A stretch of 6,645 nt of DNA from assembly GCA_934572355.1 (NCBI GenBank), contig CAKTKV010000090.1, positions 1 to 6,645 of the forward strand, read 5' to 3'. The translations under genes were made by a program, and so were the position numbers. The DNA comes from an uncultured Oscillospiraceae bacterium. GTDB lineage: Bacteria; Bacillota; Clostridia; Oscillospirales; Oscillospiraceae. The notes under the pieces are model-generated. The model did not search any database, was not told the DNA's origin, and saw only the letters and a program-made list of their open reading frames with translations. The stretch's first letter is position 1, and each line of letters starts with the position of its first letter. Shown piece after piece: positions 1 through 5,880 of the stretch.

Positions 1-189
1 ACTCCGTACACGGTGATATGCGACAGGATAGAGGCAATAGGCTGGGCTATTGACAACTCCCGCCCCGGTGATGTAATATTGCTTGCCGGGAAGGGTCACG
101 AGGACTATCAGGTCATCGGCCATGAAAAGCACCATATGGATGAGCGCGAGATAGTCGCGCAGTTCCTTGAAGAGAGAAAAAAGTCTTGA
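1..189 (+). CDS. murE: MurE, UDP-MurNAc-tripeptide synthetase, C-terminal end (partial)
   Basis: The window opens inside this gene, in frame 1, and 62 residues remain before a TGA at 187-189. The tail carries the motif LLAGKGHEDYQ (about residues 32-42 of the fragment) followed by a histidine-rich stretch and MDEREIV. That pattern is the usual C-terminal end of MurE ligases, where it reads AGKGHE(D/T)YQ then DDREV; MurF and MurD end differently. MurE is a cytoplasmic ATP-dependent ligase that adds the third amino acid (meso-diaminopimelate or lysine) to UDP-MurNAc-L-Ala-D-Glu. The residues that choose between those substrates lie upstream of the window, so substrate specificity cannot be read here. 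The gene ends 48 bases before mraY. The usual intervening gene murF is absent. I am confident of the family and less so that the gene is otherwise intact, since most of it is unseen. Confidence 0.9.
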   Translation, partial: TPYTVICDRIEAIGWAIDNSRPGDVILLAGKGHEDYQVIGHEKHHMDEREIVAQFLEERKKS

Positions 190-237
190 AGATAGAAAAA
201 CGGGACGCCGAGCGCCCCGAGTAGTCTGGAGAATATT

Positions 238-1245
238 ATGACGATAAAGCTGATCACTTCTTTCGTGCTGGCGTTCCTGTTTGCGACGGCGTTCGGGAAG
301 TATTATATTCCGTGGCTGCGCGCCCAGAAGGCCGGGCAGGAAATAAAAGGACAGGTCGAATGGCATAAGAGCAAGAGCGGCACCCCCACGATGGGCGGCG
401 TGATGTTTATTCTGGCGGTCACGTTCGTGTGCCTGACCGTCGGCTTCGAGGGAATGCTTCAGGGCAAATTCGTACACATATTCGTGCTGCTATTCGCGTG
501 GGTGTTCGGACTTATAGGTTTTCTGGACGACTGGGAAAAGCTCAAGAAGAAGCAGAACCTCGGCCTTACGGCAAAGATGAAGTTCCTGCTCCAGCTCGTC
601 GCGGCGCTCGTGTTCGTGCTGCTGATGCGCGAGATAGGCTATGTCAGGCCGAACCTCTATATCCCGTTTTCCAATAAGGTAATACCGATGCCCGAGTGGT
701 TGTACTTCGTGTTCGCGTCCTTCGTCATCGTCGGCACGGTGAACGCCGTGAACATCACCGACGGCATTGACGGGCTCGCGTCCGGAACGTCGATCCCCGT
801 GTGCCTGTTCTTTGTGGCAGTCACGATGCGTTGGGGGCAGAATTATCTTGAGCTCGGCATCTTCGCTTCCGGCCTTGTCGGCGGGCTCATGGGCTTTCTT
901 GTGTATAACTTCAATCCCGCGAAATGCTTTATGGGCGACACCGGCTCGCTCTTCCTCGGCGGAGCGATCGCGGCGATGGCCTTCGCATACGACATGCCGA
1001 TGATCCTTATCACGCTTGGCTTTATATTTATCATCGAGACGCTTTCCGATATTATTCAGGTCACGTATTTCAAGCTGACCCACGGCAAGCGCGTGTTCAA
1101 AATGGCTCCGTTCCACCACCATCTTGAGATGGGCGGCTGGACGGGAAAAAAGTGGAGCGAAAAAGAGCTTTTCGTTCTCTTTACCGGAATATCTCTGGCT
1201 ATGGCTATCATATCATTTATAGGGGTGTACCAGCGTTTCGCCTGA
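238..1245 (+). CDS. mraY: MraY, phospho-MurNAc-pentapeptide transferase
   Basis: MraY moves phospho-MurNAc-pentapeptide from UDP onto undecaprenyl phosphate, making lipid I at the inner face of the membrane. The 335-residue protein is mostly hydrophobic, consistent with the ten-helix fold of the family, and full length. Family motifs appear in order: SGTPTMGG (47-54), the aspartate pair in FLDDWEK with D97 and D98, NAVNITDGIDGLASG (169-183), NPAKCFMGDTGSLFLGG (226-242) with D234, and APFHHHLEMGGW (290-301) with the HHH triad at 293-295. These include the acidic residues tied to magnesium binding and catalysis in known MraY proteins. The ATG has a GGAG site at 228-231, six bases upstream, and the N-terminus aligns as expected, so the start is well supported. 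It lies between murE and the SEDS gene. The usual downstream neighbour murD is missing. No key residue appears lost. Confidence 0.98.
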   Translation: MTIKLITSFVLAFLFATAFGKYYIPWLRAQKAGQEIKGQVEWHKSKSGTPTMGGVMFILAVTFVCLTVGFEGMLQGKFVHIFVLLFAWVFGLIGFLDDWEKLKKKQNLGLTAKMKFLLQLVAALVFVLLMREIGYVRPNLYIPFSNKVIPMPEWLYFVFASFVIVGTVNAVNITDGIDGLASGTSIPVCLFFVAVTMRWGQNYLELGIFASGLVGGLMGFLVYNFNPAKCFMGDTGSLFLGGAIAAMAFAYDMPMILITLGFIFIIETLSDIIQVTYFKLTHGKRVFKMAPFHHHLEMGGWTGKKWSEKELFVLFTGISLAMAIISFIGVYQRFA

Positions 1246-1281
1246 AAAATGATTGAATGAACAAGTCGGGGAGGTGGGAAG

Positions 1282-2439
1282 ATGCGTTATGACGGTGCCC
1301 GCCTCGCCGACTTTTCGGTATCGGGAGATACCAAACGGCGGCAGAGCTTTGACGGGGCGTTCTTCACGCTTTCTATGCTGCTGCTCCTTATCGGGGTGAT
1401 AATGGTGCTCTCGTCGAGCTACGCGAGAGCCTATTACGATCCGGGCAATGTGACCGGAGGGAACGCCGCGTATTATTTCGTGCGGCAGCTTATCTTCGCA
1501 CTGCTCGGTATCGGCTGCATGCTGCTGGCGTCGAAGCTGCCGATGGGATTTTACCGGCGATACGCGCTGCATTTTCTGCTGCTGACGCTGGTGCTGCTGA
1601 TGCTCGTGCCGGTGATCGGCGTCAAGGCCAACGGCTCGCGCCGGTGGCTCGGCATAGGCGGGCTCACGCTCCAGCCATCGGAGCTTGCAAAGCTTGCGGT
1701 GATACTGTCTTTTGCATTGCTTATCTGCCGCTTCCGCGGACGGATGCGCACGGTGCGCTATGGGCTGCTGCCGTTTGCGGGGATACTCGCGGTGATAGTG
1801 GGGCTGCTTGTTTTAGAGCCGCACTTCTCGGCGTCGGTCATAATCCTCGCTGTCGGCGCGGTCATGCTGTTCCTCGGCGGGGTGAGCTTTGCGTGGTTTG
1901 CGGGAGCCTTTGCCGCGGTGGGCGCGGGACTTGCCGTGCTGCTGACCTTCTTCCCCTACGCTTCGACGCGCATAAGCACATGGCGCGACCCGTTTTCAAG
2001 CTCCTCGGACGAGGGGTACCAGATAGTCCAGTCGCTATACACGATAGGCTCTGGCGGCCTGAGCGGTCTCGGCCTCGGCGGGAGCCGGCAGAAGTTCCTG
2101 TACCTGCCTGAGGAGCACAACGATTTTATCTTTTCCGTAACCTGCGAGGAGCTGGGTTTCATCGGCGCGGCGGTCATACTCATTCTTTTTGCGATGCTCA
2201 TACTGCGCGGCTACTGGATAGCGCTCCACTGCCGCGACAGGTTCAGCTTCCTTGTCTGCGCCGGGATAACGACGCTGCTGGCGATACAGGTCTTTCTGAA
2301 CGTCGCAGTGGTGACGAACCTTGTGCCGTGCACGGGGATATCGCTGCCGCTGTTCAGCTACGGCGGAACGGCGCTGCTCATACAGCTTGGCGAGCTCGGG
2401 ATAGTCCTGAGCGCGTCGAGGGATATATTGGAAACATAG
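1282..2439 (+). CDS. ftsW: SEDS-family peptidoglycan glycosyltransferase, FtsW/SpoVE type
   Basis: This 385-residue membrane protein belongs to the SEDS family (FtsW, RodA, SpoVE), which polymerises lipid II into glycan strands together with a class B penicillin-binding protein. A cytoplasmic tail of about 27 residues precedes roughly ten hydrophobic segments, with a large external loop at about 225-283. Family motifs are ANGSRRWLGIG (116-126), QPSELAKLA (131-139), LEPHFSAS (178-185), LPEEHNDFIFSV (275-286) and LPLFSYGGTALL (355-366). D281 in the fourth of these matches the aspartate regarded as catalytic in SEDS enzymes. The start has a strong GGAGGT site at 1270-1275, six bases before ATG. 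Position between mraY and murG favours the division paralogue over the elongation protein RodA. In endospore formers the gene here may be called spoVE; sequence alone does not separate vegetative FtsW from sporulation SpoVE. Confidence 0.93.
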   Translation: MRYDGARLADFSVSGDTKRRQSFDGAFFTLSMLLLLIGVIMVLSSSYARAYYDPGNVTGGNAAYYFVRQLIFALLGIGCMLLASKLPMGFYRRYALHFLLLTLVLLMLVPVIGVKANGSRRWLGIGGLTLQPSELAKLAVILSFALLICRFRGRMRTVRYGLLPFAGILAVIVGLLVLEPHFSASVIILAVGAVMLFLGGVSFAWFAGAFAAVGAGLAVLLTFFPYASTRISTWRDPFSSSSDEGYQIVQSLYTIGSGGLSGLGLGGSRQKFLYLPEEHNDFIFSVTCEELGFIGAAVILILFAMLILRGYWIALHCRDRFSFLVCAGITTLLAIQVFLNVAVVTNLVPCTGISLPLFSYGGTALLIQLGELGIVLSASRDILET

Positions 2440-2461
2440 ATAACTGAAAGGAACTGCGGAT

Positions 2462-3586
2462 ATGAAATTTGTCTTTACCTGCGGCGGCACCGCCGGACAC
2501 ATTAACCCCGCGCTCGCGGTCGCGGGACGGCTGCGCGAGCTGCTGCCCGATTCGGAAATGCTGTTTATCGGCGCGGAGGGCAAGATGGAGATGGAGCTCG
2601 TGCCGCGCGAGGGCTACCGCATCGAGGGACTCAAGATCACGAACATCAGCCGTGAGCACAGTCTGAGCGGTCTTGCACATAACCTTGACACGATAAAGAA
2701 CGTCGCGGTATCGCTGCATGAGGCGAAGAGACTGATACGCGAGTTTAAGCCCGACGCGGTCATAGGCACGGGCGGCTACGTCTGCTACCCGGTGCTGACA
2801 GCGGCGCACGAGCTGCATATCCCGACCTTCGTGCATGAGAGCAACGCCGTGCCGGGACTCACGACGAAGATGCTGGCGGAGCACGTTGACCGTGTGCTTG
2901 TCGGCTTTGAGGACAGCCGCCGGTATTATAAGCACCCGGACAAGGTCGAGGTCACCGGCACGCCGGTGCGCGGCGAGTTCGGCTGCGAGACGAAGGAGCA
3001 GGCAAAGGCGGAGCTTGGCATACCGGCGGGGGAAAAGCTCGTGGTCTCCGTATGGGGCTCCCTCGGCGCGGGGCACATGAATGAGGTCATGGCAGAGATG
3101 ATACCCATGCTCGACGGCAAGCAGGGCTTCCGTCTGCTGCATGCCGCCGGGAGCCGGTACTATGCCGGTATGGCCGAAAAGCTCGGTGAGACCGCGCCCG
3201 ATATGGCGGAGCACGGAGTCGAGCTGCGCGAATATATCTACGACATGCCGCGCGTTATGACGGCGGCTGACCTTGTGGTGTGCCGCGCGGGCGCGTCGAC
3301 GATCTCGGAGCTGTGCTACATGGGAAAGCCGGTCATCATCGTCCCGTCCCCGAACGTCACGAACAACCATCAGGAGAAGAACGCGCGAGTACTTGAGGAA
3401 GCGGGCGGCGCAAAGGTGCTGCTCGAGGGTGAGTTCGACGCGCAGTCTCTGCTTGCGGATGTGAAGGAGCTGCTCTCAGATGATGAGAAGCTCAGCGCGA
3501 TGAGCGCGGCGATGACCTCGCTTGCCGCTGAGGACGCGACAGAGCGCATCTGCGGCATCATCCTTGACACGATCCATAAAGAGTAA
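2462..3586 (+). CDS. murG: MurG, lipid II synthase (GT28 N-acetylglucosaminyltransferase)
   Basis: MurG transfers GlcNAc from UDP-GlcNAc to lipid I, giving lipid II, at the cytoplasmic membrane surface. The 374-residue protein shows the two-domain GT-B layout. In the N-terminal acceptor domain are CGGTAGHINPA (7-17, with the conserved histidine at 13), GTGGYVCYP (102-110) and HESNAVPGLTTK (125-136). The linker region has GTPVRGEF (166-173). The donor domain has VVSVWGSLGAGHMNE (194-208) and CRAGASTISELCYMGKP followed by PNVTNNHQEKNARVLE (about 274-312). The last stretch holds the residues that bind UDP-GlcNAc. The donor-domain loop usually reads GGSxGA but here reads WGSLGA. The start has AAAGGA at 2447-2452, nine bases before ATG. 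The gene begins only 22 bases after the SEDS gene, so cotranscription is likely. Length and motifs indicate an intact gene. Confidence 0.97.
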   Translation: MKFVFTCGGTAGHINPALAVAGRLRELLPDSEMLFIGAEGKMEMELVPREGYRIEGLKITNISREHSLSGLAHNLDTIKNVAVSLHEAKRLIREFKPDAVIGTGGYVCYPVLTAAHELHIPTFVHESNAVPGLTTKMLAEHVDRVLVGFEDSRRYYKHPDKVEVTGTPVRGEFGCETKEQAKAELGIPAGEKLVVSVWGSLGAGHMNEVMAEMIPMLDGKQGFRLLHAAGSRYYAGMAEKLGETAPDMAEHGVELREYIYDMPRVMTAADLVVCRAGASTISELCYMGKPVIIVPSPNVTNNHQEKNARVLEEAGGAKVLLEGEFDAQSLLADVKELLSDDEKLSAMSAAMTSLAAEDATERICGIILDTIHKE

Positions 3587-3610
3587 AAAGCTTCCGACAA
3601 TAGCATACTG

Positions 3611-3655
3611 TAACCCCCCGGCATAAGATGGACTGATCTGATATGCGGGGGGTTA
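3611..3655 (+). promoter_or_regulatory. GC-rich hairpin overlapping the murA ribosome-binding region
   Basis: The left arm (3611-3624: TAA, six C, an unpaired G, then GCAT) pairs with the right arm (3643-3655: ATGC, six G, TTA). This gives 13 base pairs with one bulged G. The 18-base loop can form a further four pairs (3626-3629 with 3636-3639). The right arm ends three bases before the murA ATG, and its run of six G is the only purine-rich, Shine-Dalgarno-like element in front of that start. The fold could therefore hide the ribosome site, mark an mRNA processing site, or slow transcription. No T-run follows, so a classical intrinsic terminator is unlikely. The pairing is seen directly; any regulatory role is inference. 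Confidence 0.6.
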
Positions 3656-3658
3656 ATT

Positions 3659-4912
3659 ATGGATATTTGGCATATACGGGGCGGGAATAAGCTTGAGGGC
3701 ACCTGTTTTGTCCAAGGCTCGAAAAATGCCTCCCTCCCGATAATCGCTGCTTCTATCGCCGCTCCGGCGCGCTCGGAGCTGACTAACGTACCGCAGCTGA
3801 GGGATGTGGACGCGGCGCTGCGGATACTGAGACACCTTGGCTGTACGGCAGAGCAGCTGGGAAACGATGTGTACATAGATTCAACGGGACTTACCGAGAG
3901 CACGATACCGCATTCACTGATGCTGGAAATGCGCTCGTCGGTCATATTCATGGGGGCGCTGCTGGCGCGCTGCGGCGTGGCACGGCTGAGCCTGCCGGGC
4001 GGCTGCCAGCTCGGCAAGAGGCCGATAGACATCCACCTCGCGGCGCTGCGGCAGATGGGCGCGCAGATAGAGGAGAACGGCGGGGAGATAAGCTGCCGCG
4101 CGGATAAGCTGCGCGGGACGGAGCTGGAGCTGCCGTTTCCGAGCGTCGGGGCGACGGAAAATATCATGCTCGCCGCGACCGCCGCCGAGGGCGGGACGAT
4201 CATCCACGGTGCGGCGCGTGAGCCGGAGATATCGGCGCTGGCGTCTTATCTGCGCCTGCTCGGCAGCAGGATAACCGGGGACGGCACGGACACCGTGACG
4301 GTCGAGGGACCGATAAGTGAAGCCCATGCCGAGTACCGGATCATACCAGACAGGATAGTTGCCTCGACGCTTGCATGCGCCGCAGCGGCGACGGGCGGCG
4401 ATGTTGAGCTGCGCGGGGTCGATCCGACGCATTTTTCTACGGTTCTCCACTTCCTAAAGCTCGCCGGATGTGATATAATATCCTCCAAACGCAGCGTTCG
4501 GCTGCGCTCGGATGGGAAGCTGACGGCGGTGGGGGAGATATCCACGAGCCCGTACCCGGGATTTCCGACGGATGCACAGCCAGTGCTGATGGCGGCGCTG
4601 CTGCGAGCAAATGGGAAAACCGTGATAACGGAGAACATCTTTGAGAACCGCTACCGGCAGGCACCCGAGCTTATGCGCCTCGGCGCGGACATCACGCTCT
4701 CCGGAAAGACGGCGGAGATATGGGGCGTTGAACGCCTGCGCGCTACCTCGCTCACGGCGACCGATCTGCGCGGCGGAGCGGCGATGATAATCGCGGGACT
4801 GTGCGCCGAGGGTGAGACGGTCATCTGCGACGACGGCCATGTCAAACGCGGCTATGAGCATCTTGACAGCCGCCTGCGCGCACTCGGCGCGGATATCTAC
4901 CTTGAGCACTGA
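3659..4912 (+). CDS. murA: MurA, UDP-GlcNAc 1-carboxyvinyltransferase
   Basis: MurA transfers enolpyruvate from phosphoenolpyruvate to UDP-GlcNAc, the first committed step of peptidoglycan synthesis, in the cytoplasm. The 417-residue length is typical of the family. Catalytic positions fall almost exactly where E. coli numbering puts them: K22 and N23 in QGSKNAS, R91 in EMRSS, C116 in LPGGCQLGKRPID, D305 in PGFPTDAQP, and R397 in VKRGYEHLD. GATENIMLAA (164-173) and ENIFENRYR (325-333) are also typical. The loop cysteine attacked by fosfomycin is present, so intrinsic target-based resistance (Cys to Asp) is not indicated. EPSP synthase shares the fold, but the Cys-loop and MurA-specific motifs exclude it. 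The start is fixed by the alignment of K22 and by an in-frame stop upstream at 3611-3613. The only ribosome-site candidate is the G-run at 3647-3652, inside a hairpin. Its seat between murG and ftsQ occupies the place murB often has in Bacillus-type clusters. Confidence 0.96.
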   Translation: MDIWHIRGGNKLEGTCFVQGSKNASLPIIAASIAAPARSELTNVPQLRDVDAALRILRHLGCTAEQLGNDVYIDSTGLTESTIPHSLMLEMRSSVIFMGALLARCGVARLSLPGGCQLGKRPIDIHLAALRQMGAQIEENGGEISCRADKLRGTELELPFPSVGATENIMLAATAAEGGTIIHGAAREPEISALASYLRLLGSRITGDGTDTVTVEGPISEAHAEYRIIPDRIVASTLACAAAATGGDVELRGVDPTHFSTVLHFLKLAGCDIISSKRSVRLRSDGKLTAVGEISTSPYPGFPTDAQPVLMAALLRANGKTVITENIFENRYRQAPELMRLGADITLSGKTAEIWGVERLRATSLTATDLRGGAAMIIAGLCAEGETVICDDGHVKRGYEHLDSRLRALGADIYLEH

Positions 4913-4951
4913 CGGGTCACGCCTCACGGCGCGGCCGGGAAAGGATACACG

Positions 4952-5734
4952 ATGGCATTCAATATAAAGCCGAAAAGAAACAGGACGGACACCGAGGAGA
5001 ACATAAGCCTGCAGAAGATACTCAGCAGCTTCAGCGGGCCGATGATGTTTTTCCTTGTGATCGTCGCGGTCATTTTTGTGATGAGTGTTTTTTTCAGAGT
5101 TTCGGATATACAGGTCGAAGGAAACACACACTATACCGATGAAGAAATTATCAGGGCCATAGACATCGAGGAGGGCGACAACCTGTTCTTCTTTGACAGG
5201 TTCGCCGCCCTGAGCCGCGTTTTCGCGAAGCTGCCGTATGTCGAGGAGGTTTCAGTCGAGAGAAAGCTGCCGAACAAGGTCACGATAACCGTGAAGGAAA
5301 GCCAGGCGCTGGCCTATATCGTCCTCGGCGACGAGGACTGGACGATCGACCACAGCTGCAAGGTGCTTGGCAAGGCGACGGAGGACGAGCTGTCCGGGCT
5401 TATCCCGATAGTCGGTATCTCCCCGGGAACGCTGCTCATAGGCGAACCGCTCCAGACAGACAATGGGGACACCGCAGTCGTCGATTTCATAGCCGAGGTG
5501 CTGTATCAGCTTGAGCAGCGCGGCCTGTACACGCAGGTCGGGCGCGTGGATTTTAGTGACCAGCAGCGAGTCAGCTTCACCTACGGTGATAAGTACACCG
5601 TGATCCTCGGCAATAGCAGCGGAATCGAGCACAAGTTCGGAATGGTCGTGTCCGTCATGTCCCAGCTGCTTGAGGGGGACATCGGAATCATTGACGTCAG
5701 CGACGGTACAACGGCGCATTTCAGCCCGAACTGA
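4952..5734 (+). CDS. ftsQ: FtsQ/DivIB, cell division protein with POTRA domain
   Basis: This 260-residue protein fits the FtsQ/DivIB family, single-pass proteins that join FtsL and FtsB/DivIC and link early and late divisome steps. A basic cytoplasmic tail (1-30) leads to one membrane segment (about 31-48). A POTRA domain follows at about 50-117, beginning VSDIQVEGNTHYTDEEI and ending with PYVEEVSVERKLPNKVTITVKES, a clear family signature. The remainder (about 118-255) is the extracytoplasmic beta domain, with LAYI, a region resembling the usual IDxxGxVL (here IDHSCKVLG, 132-140), and a final conserved-looking SDGTTAHFSP. The start has AAAGGA at 4940-4945, six bases before ATG. It lies 39 bases after murA, so cotranscription is likely. 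Downstream, ftsA is absent and ftsZ follows. Sequence conservation in this family is low, so the call rests on architecture and context as well as motifs. Confidence 0.92.
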   Translation: MAFNIKPKRNRTDTEENISLQKILSSFSGPMMFFLVIVAVIFVMSVFFRVSDIQVEGNTHYTDEEIIRAIDIEEGDNLFFFDRFAALSRVFAKLPYVEEVSVERKLPNKVTITVKESQALAYIVLGDEDWTIDHSCKVLGKATEDELSGLIPIVGISPGTLLIGEPLQTDNGDTAVVDFIAEVLYQLEQRGLYTQVGRVDFSDQQRVSFTYGDKYTVILGNSSGIEHKFGMVVSVMSQLLEGDIGIIDVSDGTTAHFSPN

Positions 5735-5741
5735 AAACGAG

Positions 5742-5760
5742 TTACAAAAAAATTACAAAA
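5742..5760 (+). repeat. Short tandem repeat of TTACAAAA upstream of the ftsZ promoter
   Basis: TTACAAAA occurs at 5742-5749 and again at 5753-5760, so the copies start 11 bases apart, about one DNA helical turn. The pair starts eight bases after the ftsQ stop and ends 25 bases before the -35 box of the ftsZ promoter. Same-face spacing would suit a protein-binding site or an A-rich element that aids polymerase. It could equally be chance in a very AT-rich gap. The repeat is seen directly; a role is inference. Confidence 0.3.
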
Positions 5761-5785
5761 GTTTTCTATAAAATGAAAAAACCTA

Positions 5786-5814
5786 TTGACTGTTGCAGAA
5801 AAATGTAATAAAAT
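5786..5814 (+). promoter_or_regulatory. Sigma-A-type promoter for ftsZ
   Basis: A -35 box TTGACT (5786-5791, five of six matches to TTGACA) and a -10 box TAAAAT (5809-5814, five of six matches to TATAAT) are separated by exactly 17 bases, the optimal spacing for the housekeeping sigma factor. Transcription would start near 5820-5823, giving an untranslated leader of about 60 bases before ftsZ. The promoter lies in an AT-rich gap between GC-rich genes. A second, weaker possible -10 (TATAAA at 5767-5772) has only TTACAA at 5742-5747 as a partner, with a 19-base spacer, and is not called. Confidence 0.75.
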
Positions 5815-5821
5815 ACCGACG

Positions 5822-5860
5822 ATGAAACTATATCGATACTTAGCATTTTATGCGACGTAA
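5822..5860 (+). other. Possible 12-codon leader ORF at the ftsZ transcript start
   Basis: ATG at 5822 opens a frame of 12 codons (MKLYRYLAFYAT) ending with TAA at 5858-5860, 20 bases before the ftsZ start. Its ATG falls at or within a base or two of the predicted transcription start, so it would have to be translated without a leader. It has no ribosome-binding site of its own. It uses AT-rich codons such as CTA, TTA and CGA, unlike the flanking genes. A chance frame is the more likely explanation. Confidence 0.12.
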
Positions 5861-5880
5861 ATACATTGGGAGGCATACGT

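Noticed and set aside
201..219. Small inverted repeat between murE and mraY (CGGGACG with CGCCCCG)
   Set aside because: Only six of seven positions pair around a five-base loop, and no T-run follows, so it is not supported as a terminator or regulatory site.
2378..3370. Long minus-strand open frame of 330 codons opposite murG
   Set aside because: It lies antisense to a clear MurG gene in GC-rich DNA, where third-position bias often leaves antisense frames open. Its translation is rich in His and Arg, has low complexity and matches no family I know.
3564..3592. TTGACA near the end of murG as a murA promoter
   Set aside because: A perfect -35 hexamer is present at 3564-3569, but no acceptable -10 lies 16-18 bases downstream. 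The nearest AT-rich hexamer leaves a 14-base spacer.
3611..3658. Hairpin as an intrinsic terminator after murG
   Set aside because: The stem is strong, but the bases after it are ATTATGG, not a T-run, and murA starts at once.
3370..4203. Minus-strand open frame of 277 codons spanning the 3' end of murG, the gap and the 5' half of murA
   Set aside because: It crosses two certain genes and the hairpin, its product is Ser- and Ala-rich with no recognisable motif, and it is best explained as a shadow of codon bias.
5733..5782. GAAAAC/GTTTTC and GTTTTC/GAAAAAC inverted repeats as an ftsQ terminator
   Set aside because: The stems are short and AT-rich, and the bases that follow are A-rich rather than T-rich.
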